Source: an uncultured Eubacteriales bacterium
GTDB taxonomy: Bacteria; Bacillota; Clostridia; Oscillospirales; Oscillospiraceae
Reading direction: 5' to 3'
Assembly (NCBI GenBank): GCA_900552015.1
Contig: URXY01000049.1
Span: 1-15,051 of the forward strand
DNA length: 15,051 nt
Each line of letters begins with the position of its first letter. Within the stretch, counting starts at the first letter, position 1. This document shows, piece after piece, positions 6,856 through 14,288 of this stretch. Made by a program: the position numbers and the translations under genes. Below the pieces are notes generated by a model, which was given only the letters and a program-made list of their open reading frames with translations, searched no databases and was not told the DNA's origin.

Positions 6856-7437
6856 TCAGCCGTTGCAGCGGTTCTGCGCGGCGAGCACACCGTCGGTGAT
6901 GATGCACTCAACGGCCTCGAGCACGCGGTCGAGCACGCCGTCGACGACCTTGCGCTCGCTCGCCGTGAAGGGGCCGATGACCCAGTCGACAATGTCGTGC
7001 TCCGGCGCGCCGACGCCGACCTTCACGCGCGGGAACTTGTCGGTGCCGAGGTGGGCGATGATGTTCTTGAGACCGTTGTGGCCGCCCGCGCTGCCGCTGC
7101 CGCGCACGCGGACCTTGCCCAGCGGCAGGGAGATATCGTCAGAGATGACGATGACGTGGTCGGCGGGAATTTTATAGAATCGCGCCGCCTCGCCGACGGC
7201 CTCGCCGGAGAGGTTCATGTACGTCTGCGGCATCATCAAGAGCACGTTCGCGCCGCCAAGGTCGATGACCTCGGTGAGCGAGCGGAAGCGCAGCCGGTTG
7301 CAGCGCAGATCGCGCTTGTCGATGAGCCGTTCCGCGGCCATGAAGCCGACGTTGTGGCGTGTGTTTTCATATTCCTTGCCGTAATTGCCCAAACAGACTA
7401 AGAGCCATTCCGGCGGGCCGGATCTTTTGAAAATCAT
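6856..7437 (-). CDS. pth: Peptidyl-tRNA hydrolase
   Basis: A 193-residue cytoplasmic enzyme that frees tRNA from peptidyl-tRNA dropped by ribosomes; the length is usual for bacterial Pth. Conserved blocks are LGNYGKEYENTRHNVGF (16-32) with the catalytic His28 and Asn18, MPQTYMNLSGE, the ISDDISLPLG strand with the assisting aspartate, and GSAGGHNGLKNI, which binds the tRNA acceptor end. GAGGA lies 8 nt upstream of the ATG. It sits between prs and mfd, as in Bacillus and many clostridia, but the ctc (rplY-like) and fin genes found in that place in Bacillus are absent. No promoter is obvious immediately upstream. Transcription probably reads through from glmU-prs despite the hairpin at 7518-7549. 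Confidence 0.96.
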   Translation of the reverse strand: MIFKRSGPPEWLLVCLGNYGKEYENTRHNVGFMAAERLIDKRDLRCNRLRFRSLTEVIDLGGANVLLMMPQTYMNLSGEAVGEAARFYKIPADHVIVISDDISLPLGKVRVRGSGSAGGHNGLKNIIAHLGTDKFPRVKVGVGAPEHDIVDWVIGPFTASERKVVDGVLDRVLEAVECIITDGVLAAQNRCNG

Positions 7438-7478
7438 AAGAATTATCCTCGATCATTTCCCCGTTGGGGGAGGGTCTT

Positions 7479-7503
7479 GGCGGCGCGGTGCGCCGCCTTT
7501 TTT
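7479..7503 (+). terminator. Plus-strand intrinsic terminator inside the prs-pth gap
   Basis: GGCGGCGC (7479-7486) pairs perfectly with GCGCCGCC (7490-7497) over a 3-nt loop and is followed directly by TTTTTT and C (7498-7504). The T-run is on the plus strand only. Read on the minus strand, the direction of both flanking genes, the stem is followed by AAGACCC, so it is a poor terminator for prs. It would stop transcription running antisense through pth. Confidence 0.6.
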
Positions 7504-7517
7504 CGCGCGGGCGGAAA

Positions 7518-7549
7518 GGAGGGATATCTCGTGCCCGAGATATCCCTCC
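7518..7549 (-). terminator. Strong hairpin after prs, weak T-run
   Basis: A perfect 14-bp stem (7518-7531 with 7536-7549) with a 4-nt loop lies about 43 bp beyond the prs stop codon. On the minus strand it is followed only by TTTCC, so termination may be partial and the hairpin may act as an attenuator or mRNA 3'-end stabiliser. Its arm layout (G-rich, AT, TCTC, loop, GAGA, AT, C-rich) resembles the hairpins at 19-56 and 1879-1915, but the sequence match is looser. Confidence 0.5.
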
Positions 7550-7591
7550 CAGTGCCGTCTCCCCCCGTGCGCGGCGGGGAACGGCGTCATG

Positions 7592-8560
7592 TTAGTTGAA
7601 GAGCTTCGCGATGGAGATCTCCTGATAGGTGCGCTCAATCGCCTCGGCGAACATGGGCGCGACGGTCAGGTACTTGATGCGGGACTTCTTGAGCTCGTCC
7701 TCGCCGGCGGGGGCGGGGATGGTGTCGAGCAGGGCCAGCTCCTCGATGCTGCTGTTGGCAAGACGCTCGAGCGCGGGACCGGAGAGAACGCCGTGGGACG
7801 CGCAGGCGTAGACCTTCTTCGCGCCGCCGACCTCAACGATGGCCTTGGCCGCGTTGCAGAGGGAACCGGCGGTGTCGACCATATCGTCGAAGAGGATGCA
7901 CTCCTTGCCCTCAACGTCGCCGATGACGTTCATGACCTCGCACTGGTTGGCCTTCTGGCGGCGCTTATCGACGATGGCAAGGTTCATGTGCAGCTTCTGG
8001 GCGAAGGTGCGGGCGCGGGCGACGGAGCCGACGTCGGGGGAGACGACGACCATGTCCTCGCACACGGAACCGAACTTCTTGGCGTAGTAGTCGACGAAGA
8101 TGGGGTTGCCGAAGAGGTTATCCACGGGGATATCGAAGAAACCCTGGATCTGGTTGGCGTGCAGGTCCATCGTCAGCACACGGTCAACGCCGGCGGCGAC
8201 GAGCATATTGGCGACGAGCTTGGCGGAGATGGGGTCACGGCTCTTGGCCTTGCGGTCCTGACGGGCATAGCCGAAGTAGGGCATGACGGCGGTGATGCGG
8301 CCGGCGGAAGCGCGGCGGCAGGCGTCGACCATGATCAAAAGCTCCATCAGGCTGTCGTTGACGGGTTTGCAGGTGGACTGAACGAGGAACACGTCGCTGC
8401 CGCGCACGGTCTCGTACAGAGAGACGGAAGCCTCGCCGTCGGCAAAGCTCTTGACCTCGCTCTCGCCGAGCTTGGTGCCGATGATTTTGCAGATGCTTTC
8501 TGCGAGCTTGGGATTCGCGTTACCGGTGAAAATTTTGATGTCCTTGCCGTGAGAGATCAT
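7592..8560 (-). CDS. prs: Ribose-phosphate pyrophosphokinase (PRPP synthase)
   Basis: A 322-residue class I enzyme that transfers pyrophosphate from ATP to ribose-5-phosphate. PRPP feeds purine, pyrimidine, NAD, histidine and tryptophan synthesis. Visible signatures are the N-terminal FTGNANPKLA strand-turn, FADGEASV, the flexible catalytic loop region with YARQDRKAKSRDPI (98-111), the divalent-cation motif DLHANQIQGFF (132-142), and the PRPP-binding loop DDMVDTAGS (225-233). All key residues are present and the length is normal. AGAGGAG lies about 9 nt before the ATG at 8560. It follows the GlmU-like gene by 42 bp on the same strand, the widely conserved glmU-prs pair, so they are probably one transcript from the promoter at 9780-9807. 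Confidence 0.97.
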   Translation of the reverse strand: MISHGKDIKIFTGNANPKLAESICKIIGTKLGESEVKSFADGEASVSLYETVRGSDVFLVQSTCKPVNDSLMELLIMVDACRRASAGRITAVMPYFGYARQDRKAKSRDPISAKLVANMLVAAGVDRVLTMDLHANQIQGFFDIPVDNLFGNPIFVDYYAKKFGSVCEDMVVVSPDVGSVARARTFAQKLHMNLAIVDKRRQKANQCEVMNVIGDVEGKECILFDDMVDTAGSLCNAAKAIVEVGGAKKVYACASHGVLSGPALERLANSSIEELALLDTIPAPAGEDELKKSRIKYLTVAPMFAEAIERTYQEISIAKLFN

Positions 8561-8602
8561 GATGATGTACTCCTCTGTTTTATAAAAATTTTCTGTAGTT
8601 AC

Positions 8603-9739
8603 TTATTTCTTGTGCGCGTCGCGCCATTTTTCGGCCCAGCCGGGCTTGTTGACCTGACGGGCACGGGCGAGGGCCAGCGCGTCCTCGGGGACCTCGTCGG
8701 TGATGGTGGAGCCGGCGGCGATGTAGCTGCCCTTGCCGACGGTCACGGGGGCGATGAGGTTCGTGTTGCAGCCGATGAAGGCGTCGTCGCCGATCGTGCA
8801 GCGGAATTTTTTGAAGCCGTCATAGTTCGTCGTCACCGTGCCGCAGCCGAAGTTGATGCGCTCGCCGCAATCGCTGTCGCCGACGTAGGTGAGGTGCGAA
8901 ATTTTCGTGCCGTTGCCGATGACGGAATTCTTGATCTCGACAAAGTCGCCGACCTTGACGTGGTCGCCGATCTTCGAGTTCGGGCGCACATAGGCGAAGG
9001 GGCCGACGGTCGTATGCGCGCCGACCGTGCTTTCATTGAGCTGCGAGGCATTCACCTCGGTCTCGTCGCCGACGGTGCAGTCGCGGATCATGGCGTTCGG
9101 GCCGATGGTGCAGTTTTTGCCGATGACCGTGTTGCCGCGCAGGATGGTGCCCGGCAGGATGACCGTGCCGCTGCCGATCTTGACGCGGGGGTCGATGTAG
9201 GTATTGTTGGGATCCATGATGGAAACGCCTGCGGCAAAGTGCTTGTCGGCGATCTTACGGCGGCACATATCCTGTGAATTTCTGAGCTCTTCTTCGTCGC
9301 CGACGGGCAGAAAGCCCTTGCTGATTTGCGCCCCCTTGGGAAAGGCGGCGAATGCGCCGTGCTCCTTGAGCACCTTGCAGCACTCCTTGGCGTCGGCCGA
9401 GTAGACCGCGCCGCCGGAGAAGACGCCCACGGGCAGCACCGCGCCATTGACGATGAGCACGCTGCCCTTTTCGCTTTTGAGGAGCTTCAAGAGCACTTCG
9501 CCGTGCTTCGCACCGTCGACATAGGTGACGTCGGCTTTATCGGAGATGTAGGGGCGCATCACATCGTGCGCGCGCACATCGGATACAATAAAAAACCGCT
9601 CGATGCCCTGTCCCATCAGCTCGTCGATCATCCACGTGAGGATGGGACAGAACAAAATGGGCTGAAGCATCAGCGGCGTTTTCTCTTTTGTCAGCGTCAT
9701 ATCGTCCGGCATGAACAGGACGGCCAGCTTCTGGTCCAT
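8603..9739 (-). CDS. glmU: GlmU-like glucosamine-1-phosphate N-acetyltransferase with degenerate uridyltransferase domain
   Basis: Predicted to acetylate glucosamine-1-phosphate for UDP-GlcNAc synthesis. In the ATG-9748 numbering (381 residues), the C-terminal left-handed beta-helix (about 185-381) keeps every acetyltransferase residue known from E. coli GlmU at a constant offset of 78: Arg255, Lys273, His285, Tyr288, Asn299, Asn308, Tyr309, Lys314 and Arg362 (E. coli 333, 351, 363, 366, 377, 386, 387, 392 and 440). The N-terminal part is about 78 residues short. The GxGTRM loop is replaced by MPDDMTLTKEKTP, and the metal-binding GD-P motif reads NGAVLP. UTP-dependent transfer is therefore unlikely. 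The ATG at 9739 (378 residues) is preferred because AAAGGGGA lies about 8 nt upstream of it. The ATG at 9748 almost touches that site. The gene leads the glmU-prs cluster. Confidence 0.88.
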   Translation of the reverse strand: MDQKLAVLFMPDDMTLTKEKTPLMLQPILFCPILTWMIDELMGQGIERFFIVSDVRAHDVMRPYISDKADVTYVDGAKHGEVLLKLLKSEKGSVLIVNGAVLPVGVFSGGAVYSADAKECCKVLKEHGAFAAFPKGAQISKGFLPVGDEEELRNSQDMCRRKIADKHFAAGVSIMDPNNTYIDPRVKIGSGTVILPGTILRGNTVIGKNCTIGPNAMIRDCTVGDETEVNASQLNESTVGAHTTVGPFAYVRPNSKIGDHVKVGDFVEIKNSVIGNGTKISHLTYVGDSDCGERINFGCGTVTTNYDGFKKFRCTIGDDAFIGCNTNLIAPVTVGKGSYIAAGSTITDEVPEDALALARARQVNKPGWAEKWRDAHKK

Positions 9740-9779
9740 TGGAGACATCCCCTTTCAACAAAATTCATTCTTTACGGGT

Positions 9780-9807
9780 ATTATATCAAAGAGAATCAAA
9801 AAATCCA
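9780..9807 (-). promoter_or_regulatory. Promoter of the glmU-like/prs cluster
   Basis: On the minus strand a perfect TATAAT (9780-9785) lies 16 bp from TGGATT (9802-9807), a weak -35 box with 3 of 6 bases. The DNA upstream (9810-9840) is rich in A and T tracts, resembling an UP element, which could compensate. It lies about 40 bp upstream of the coding start. Confidence 0.58.
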
Positions 9808-9898
9808 CCTTTTCTCGCAAAAAAGACAAAACTTTTTTTGATTTGGGCGGCGCAGCGCTCCGATTTGGAAATTTCGTTTCAAAAGACTGTATTTTAGG

Positions 9899-9927
9899 TT
9901 GAATTCGCAATATTTTTGCGGTACAAT
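9899..9927 (+). promoter_or_regulatory. Sigma-A type promoter of trmL (and perhaps the glycolytic genes)
   Basis: TTGAAT (9899-9904) and TACAAT (9922-9927) are separated by exactly 17 bp. Transcription would start near 9934, about 25 bp before the trmL ATG. The spacer holds a dyad, CGCAA-N5-TTGCG (9906-9920), that nearly fills it. No convincing promoter is seen in the 75-bp gap before pgk, so this may drive pgk-tpiA-gpmI too. Confidence 0.75.
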
Positions 9928-9958
9928 GATAAAACTTTCGCGTGGAGGAGACGCTGTC

Positions 9959-10462
9959 ATGCTCAATATCGTGCTCGTGGAGCCGGAGATCCCGCAAAAC
10001 TGCGGCAATATCGCGCGCACCTGCGCGGCGACGGGGGCGCATCTGCACCTCATCAAGCCCCTCGGGTTCGACATTTCCGACCGCGCCGTCAAGCGCGCGG
10101 GACTGGACTACTGGTACCTTGTGGATATCAGCGTGTACGAAAATTTAGCGGACCTTTTTGCAAAGCATCCCGAAGCGGAGAAGGACTGCTGGCTCGCCAC
10201 GACCAAAGCCCCGCAGGACTACTGCCAAGCGGAGTTCCGTGACGGCTGCTGGCTCTTTTTCGGAAAGGAGACGGCGGGCCTCCCGGAGGATCTCCGCGCA
10301 GCGCACTATGAGCGCTGCATCCGGCTTCCGATGCGGAAAGAGGCGCGCAGCCTGAACCTGTCGAATTCCGTGGCGATCTTAACGTATGAAGCGCTGCGGC
10401 AGACCGGCTTTCCCGGCCTCAAGCACGAGGGTGAGATGCTGGAAGAGGAGCGCTGCGTGTGA
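9959..10462 (+). CDS. trmL: tRNA (cytidine(34)-2'-O)-methyltransferase, SPOUT family
   Basis: A 167-residue TrmL-type enzyme (CspR in Bacillus) that puts a 2'-O-methyl group on the wobble base of tRNA-Leu isoacceptors using S-adenosylmethionine. The signature blocks are EPEIPQNCGNIARTC (8-22), with the catalytic asparagine/arginine region, LFFGKETAGLPE (99-110), and the SAM-knot segment IRLPMRKEARSLNLSNSVAI (121-140). The length is typical for the minimal SPOUT domain without an RNA-binding extension. The ATG at 9959 has GGAGGAG about 8 nt upstream. The frame extends to 9899, but that start would fall inside the promoter. It is the first gene of the rightward transcript, divergent from the glmU-like gene. 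Confidence 0.95.
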   Translation: MLNIVLVEPEIPQNCGNIARTCAATGAHLHLIKPLGFDISDRAVKRAGLDYWYLVDISVYENLADLFAKHPEAEKDCWLATTKAPQDYCQAEFRDGCWLFFGKETAGLPEDLRAAHYERCIRLPMRKEARSLNLSNSVAILTYEALRQTGFPGLKHEGEMLEEERCV

Positions 10463-10537
10463 ACGGTGCGTGACCGACTGTAAAGACGTATTTCAGAGAA
10501 CCAAATCGTATATGTGTATATTATGAGGAGGAACGAC

Positions 10538-11806
10538 ATGAACTATAACAAGAAGACCGTCTGCGATGTGGACGTGAGCGGCAAGAAGGTCCTGCTGCGC
10601 TGCGACTTCAATGTCCCCCAGGATAAGGAGACCGGCGCGATCACGTCCGATAAGCGCATCGTGGCGGCGCTGCCGACCATTCGCTATCTTCTCGACCACG
10701 GCGCGGCCGTGATCGCCTGCTCGCACCTCGGCAAGCCCGAAGCAAAGTTTGACAAGTGGGTGAAAAAGCAGACCGAAAAGGGCAAGGACCCCGCGACGCT
10801 CACGGAGGAGAAGTGGAAAAAGTCCCTCGAAAAGCTGACACTCGCGCCTGTTGCCAAGCGCCTTTCCGAACTTCTCGGCAAGCCCGTCATCTTCGCGCAC
10901 GATGTCGTCGGCGAAGACGCCAGGGCCAAGGCTGCGGCGCTCAAGGGCGGTGAGATCATGCTGCTTGAAAACACCCGTTTTGAAGCGGGTGAGACCAAGA
11001 ACGATCCCGAGCTTGCCAAGGCGCTTGCCTCCATGGCGGAGTTGTACGTCTCCGACGCGTTCGGCACGGTGCACCGCGCGCACGCGTCCACCGCGGGCGT
11101 GGCCGCCTATCTCCCCGCCGTGTCGGGCCTGCTCGTCGCCAAGGAGCTCGAGGTCATGGGCAAGGCGCTCGACGATCCCAAGCGCCCGTTCGTCGCCGTG
11201 CTCGGCGGCGCAAAGGTGAGCGACAAGATCGCCGTCATCAACAACCTTTTAGACAAGGCCGACACCGTCATCATCGGCGGTGGTATGTCTTACACCTTCT
11301 CCAAGGCGCAGGGCGGCGAGATCGGCAAGTCCCTGCTTGAGGAAGACAAGTGTGCCTACGCGCTTGAAATGATCGAAAAGGCGAAGGAAAAGGGCGTGAA
11401 GCTCCTGCTGCCGGTCGACGCCGTCGCCGCGACGGAGTTCTCCGCCGACGCAGAGCCCCACGTCGTCGACGCGATGCACATTCCCGCTGACATGATGGGC
11501 ATGGACATCGGCCCTGAGACGGTCGAGCTTTTCTGCGCGGCGACGAAGGGCGCGGGCACGATCGTCTGGAACGGCCCCATGGGCGTTTTTGAGTTCCCGT
11601 CCTTTGCAAACGGCACCAAGGCCATGGCAAAGGCGCTCGCCGAGAGCGGCGCGGTCACCATCATCGGCGGCGGCGACAGTGCGGCGGCTGCCGAGCAGCT
11701 CGGCTTTGCCGATAAGATCACGCACATCTCCACCGGCGGCGGCGCGTCGCTCGAGTTCCTGGAAGGCAAGGAGCTCCCAGGCGTAGCGTGCCTGCTCGAC
11801 AAATAA
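10538..11806 (+). CDS. pgk: Phosphoglycerate kinase
   Basis: A 422-residue glycolytic enzyme that converts 1,3-bisphosphoglycerate and ADP to 3-phosphoglycerate and ATP. Blocks seen are RCDFNVP (21-27), SHLGKP (62-67, where most family members read SHLGRP), DAFGTVHRAHAS (173-184), GGAKVSDK (223-230) and the nucleotide-end GGGDSAAAA (377-385). The family is usually 390-400 residues. The surplus is a charged, lysine-rich insert at about 69-98, between SHLGKP and the APVAKRLSELLG helix. The ATG at 10538 has GAGGAGG 6 nt before it, which rejects the in-frame starts at 10514 and 10523. It is followed by tpiA after 54 bp and then gpmI. No gap or eno gene is adjacent in the window. Confidence 0.97.
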   Translation: MNYNKKTVCDVDVSGKKVLLRCDFNVPQDKETGAITSDKRIVAALPTIRYLLDHGAAVIACSHLGKPEAKFDKWVKKQTEKGKDPATLTEEKWKKSLEKLTLAPVAKRLSELLGKPVIFAHDVVGEDARAKAAALKGGEIMLLENTRFEAGETKNDPELAKALASMAELYVSDAFGTVHRAHASTAGVAAYLPAVSGLLVAKELEVMGKALDDPKRPFVAVLGGAKVSDKIAVINNLLDKADTVIIGGGMSYTFSKAQGGEIGKSLLEEDKCAYALEMIEKAKEKGVKLLLPVDAVAATEFSADAEPHVVDAMHIPADMMGMDIGPETVELFCAATKGAGTIVWNGPMGVFEFPSFANGTKAMAKALAESGAVTIIGGGDSAAAAEQLGFADKITHISTGGGASLEFLEGKELPGVACLLDK

Positions 11807-11860
11807 GCAATTCCATCGCAATTTGATTCTTTATAGTAGTAACAGGAGAAAAGACCCAAC

Positions 11861-12634
11861 ATGAATCGCAGATACCGTAAGACCATTATTGCAGGCAACT
11901 GGAAAATGAACAAGACCCCCAGCGAGACCAAGGCCTTTGCCGAAGAGTTCAAGGCCCTGCTCCCCAAGACCAAATGGTGCGACATCGTCGTGTGTGTGCC
12001 CGCGGCGGACCTCTCCGCCGCCGTGCGCGCCTTCAAGGACAGCCGCATCGCCGTGGGCGCGCAGAACGTCTACTTTGAAAAAAGCGGCGCCTATACCGGC
12101 GAAGTGTCCGCCGATATGCTCGCTGACCTCGGTGTGCGCTATGTCATCGTCGGACACAGCGAGCGCCGTGCCCTCTTCGGCGAGACCGACGAGGTCGTGA
12201 ACAAGAAGGTCCACGCCGCGCTCGACGCGGGCTTGAACCCCATCATCTGTGTGGGCGAGAGCCTGGCCCAGCGCGAGATGGGCGTGACGCTGGAGCTCAT
12301 CGCGCTTCAGGTCAAATCCGCGCTCGCGGGCGTGGGCGCTGAGCAGATGCGCCGCTGTGTCATCGCCTATGAGCCCATCTGGGCCATCGGCACGGGCAAG
12401 ACCGCGACGAGCGAACAGGCCAGCGAGGTCTGCACCGCCATCCGCGCGCTGATCCGCGCGCAGTACGGCGCGCGTGTTGCCCGCAGCGTGACCATCCAGT
12501 ACGGCGGCTCGATGAAGCCGGACAATGCCCGCGAGCTGCTCGCGCATGAGGATGTCGACGGCGGGCTCATCGGCGGCGCGTCGCTTGAAGCAAAGTCGCT
12601 GATGGAGATCGTCCACGCCGCGAACCAGGACTAA
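11861..12634 (+). CDS. tpiA: Triosephosphate isomerase
   Basis: A 257-residue TIM-barrel enzyme that interconverts dihydroxyacetone phosphate and glyceraldehyde-3-phosphate. The catalytic set is complete: Asn13 and Lys15 in GNWKMN, His99 in GHSERR, and Glu171 at the start of the mobile loop 6 (EPIWAIGTGKTA). The phosphate-binding YGGS (214-217) and the final GGASLE turn are also present. The length is normal. AGGAG lies about 12 nt upstream of the ATG, a slightly long spacing, but no better start exists. It sits in a run with pgk and gpmI (16 bp to gpmI), so the three steps from triose phosphates towards 2-phosphoglycerate are likely co-expressed. Confidence 0.97.
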   Translation: MNRRYRKTIIAGNWKMNKTPSETKAFAEEFKALLPKTKWCDIVVCVPAADLSAAVRAFKDSRIAVGAQNVYFEKSGAYTGEVSADMLADLGVRYVIVGHSERRALFGETDEVVNKKVHAALDAGLNPIICVGESLAQREMGVTLELIALQVKSALAGVGAEQMRRCVIAYEPIWAIGTGKTATSEQASEVCTAIRALIRAQYGARVARSVTIQYGGSMKPDNARELLAHEDVDGGLIGGASLEAKSLMEIVHAANQD

Positions 12635-12650
12635 GGAAGGAAGGACCGTT

Positions 12651-14165
12651 ATGAACAAAACTCCGACCACACTCATCATCATGGACGGTTTCGGCCTGTC
12701 CGATAATACCGTTGGCAACGCGGTCCGCGCGGCCAACACCCCCGTGCTCGACGGCCTGTTCGCCGAGTACGCGCACACCGAGCTCGCGGCCTCCGGCCTT
12801 GACGTGGGCCTGCCCGCGGGCCAGATGGGCAACAGCGAGGTCGGCCATACCAACATCGGCGGCGGCCGCGTCGTGTTCCAGGACCTGCCGCGCATCACCC
12901 GCTCGATCGAGGACGGCACGTTCTTTGAAAATCCCGCCTACAACAAGGCGATGGATGACTGCCTGGAAAAGGGCTCTGCGCTGCACCTTTACGGTCTGCA
13001 CTCCACCGGCGGCGTGCACTCCACGCTCGACCATCTCTATGCGCTTTTGAAGATGGCGCACATCAAGGGCTTAAAGCGCGTGTATATCCACGCCTTCCTC
13101 GACGGGCGCGACACGCCCCCGACCTCCGGCCGCGATTTTGTGGCGCAGACCATGGAAAAGTGCAGGGAGATCGGCGTCGGCAAGATCGCAACGGTCATGG
13201 GCCGCTACTACGCGATGGACCGCGACAAGCGCTGGGACCGCCTCGAGAACGCCTATGACGCGCTCGTCTACGGCGAGGGCGTGCAGGACAGCGACCCCAT
13301 CCACGCCATCGAGGAGAGCTACAAAAACGGCGTGACGGATGAATTTGTCGAGCCCATCGTCTGCGACAAGGACGGCATGATCTCCGACAACGATTCGGTC
13401 ATCTTCTTCAACTACCGCCCCGACCGCGCCCGCGAGATCACGCGCGCGTTCGTTGACCCCGCGTTCGACGGCTTCAAGCGTGAGTTCTTCCCGCTCACCT
13501 ACGTCTGCAACACTGAGTACGACGCGACCATGCCGAACGTGCTCGTCGCCTTCCCGCGCATCAGCGTGAAAAATGGCCTTGGCGAGTACCTCAGCAAGAT
13601 GGGCATGACCCAGCTCCGCATCGCCGAGACCGAAAAGTACGCGCATGTCACGTTCTTCTTCAATGGCGGCGTTGAGGACCCGTATCCCGGCGAGGACCGC
13701 GTGCTCGTCGCGTCCCCGAAGGTCGCGACCTACGACCTCCAGCCCGAAATGAGCGCCTACGAGGTCGCAGATAAGTGCGTCGAGCGCATCGAGTCCGGCA
13801 AGTACGACGTCATCATCCTGAACTTTGCCAACTGCGACATGGTCGGCCACACCGGCGTCTTCGACGCGGCGGTCAAGGCCGTTGAAACGGTCGACGAGTG
13901 TGTCGGCAAGGTCGTGGCGGCCACGCTCAAGATGGGCGGCATCGCGATGATCACCGCCGACCACGGCAACGCCGAGCAGATGCTCCAGGCGGACGGCAAG
14001 AGCCCCATGACCGCACACACGACGAACCTTGTGCCCTTTATCCTCTGCGGTGCGGGCACCGAGCTGCGCCGCGGCCGCCTCGCCGATATCGCGCCGACCA
14101 TCCTCGACGTGATGGGCCTTGAACAGCCCGAAGAGATGGATGGCAAAACGCTCATCGTGCGCTGA
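12651..14165 (+). CDS. gpmI: 2,3-bisphosphoglycerate-independent phosphoglycerate mutase
   Basis: A 504-residue alkaline-phosphatase-superfamily enzyme that converts 3-phosphoglycerate to 2-phosphoglycerate with two manganese ions and a phosphoserine intermediate. It is the usual form in spore-forming Firmicutes. The metal and catalytic residues are present: Asp12, the nucleophile Ser62 in QMGNSEVGHT, His123 in GGVHS, the substrate loop DGRDTPP (151-157), Arg185, the ETEKYAHVTFFFNGG block (327-341), Asp396 and His400 in NCDMVGH, Asp437 and His438 in TADHGN, and His456. The length is normal for the family (about 510). AAGGAAGG lies about 8 nt before the ATG. It is the last gene before a strong terminator at 14191-14229. 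Confidence 0.97.
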   Translation: MNKTPTTLIIMDGFGLSDNTVGNAVRAANTPVLDGLFAEYAHTELAASGLDVGLPAGQMGNSEVGHTNIGGGRVVFQDLPRITRSIEDGTFFENPAYNKAMDDCLEKGSALHLYGLHSTGGVHSTLDHLYALLKMAHIKGLKRVYIHAFLDGRDTPPTSGRDFVAQTMEKCREIGVGKIATVMGRYYAMDRDKRWDRLENAYDALVYGEGVQDSDPIHAIEESYKNGVTDEFVEPIVCDKDGMISDNDSVIFFNYRPDRAREITRAFVDPAFDGFKREFFPLTYVCNTEYDATMPNVLVAFPRISVKNGLGEYLSKMGMTQLRIAETEKYAHVTFFFNGGVEDPYPGEDRVLVASPKVATYDLQPEMSAYEVADKCVERIESGKYDVIILNFANCDMVGHTGVFDAAVKAVETVDECVGKVVAATLKMGGIAMITADHGNAEQMLQADGKSPMTAHTTNLVPFILCGAGTELRRGRLADIAPTILDVMGLEQPEEMDGKTLIVR

Positions 14166-14190
14166 AAAATCCGATCCTGATATGTTTAGA

Positions 14191-14229
14191 AAAAGCTCTG
14201 ACGGTACACACTACCGTCAGAGCTTTTTT
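14191..14229 (+). terminator. Intrinsic terminator after gpmI
   Basis: A near-perfect long stem (14191-14206 with 14212-14227) with a CACAC loop is followed by a T-run ending at 14229, 26 bp past the gpmI stop codon. It closes the trmL-pgk-tpiA-gpmI transcript. Confidence 0.92.
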
Positions 14230-14288
14230 GTGGCTCCGTGGAATTTTGGACGAGCCGCGCCTTGTTCACGCGGCGGAAAGGAAACGAC

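Noticed and set aside
7385..9277. A 630-codon plus-strand open frame across pth, prs and the glmU-like gene
   Set aside because: It runs through intergenic hairpins and two well-supported genes on the other strand, is mostly Asp/Gly/Val/Ala, and has no ribosome site or recognisable domain.
10500..10537. A separate promoter immediately before pgk (TATATT near 10516)
   Set aside because: No matching -35 box lies at the right distance, and the start point would fall in the ribosome site of pgk.
14222..14250. A sigma-F type promoter for the M23 gene
   Set aside because: The partial GG-A-T similarity around 14240 lacks a convincing -35 element and overlaps the gpmI terminator, so it is not supported.
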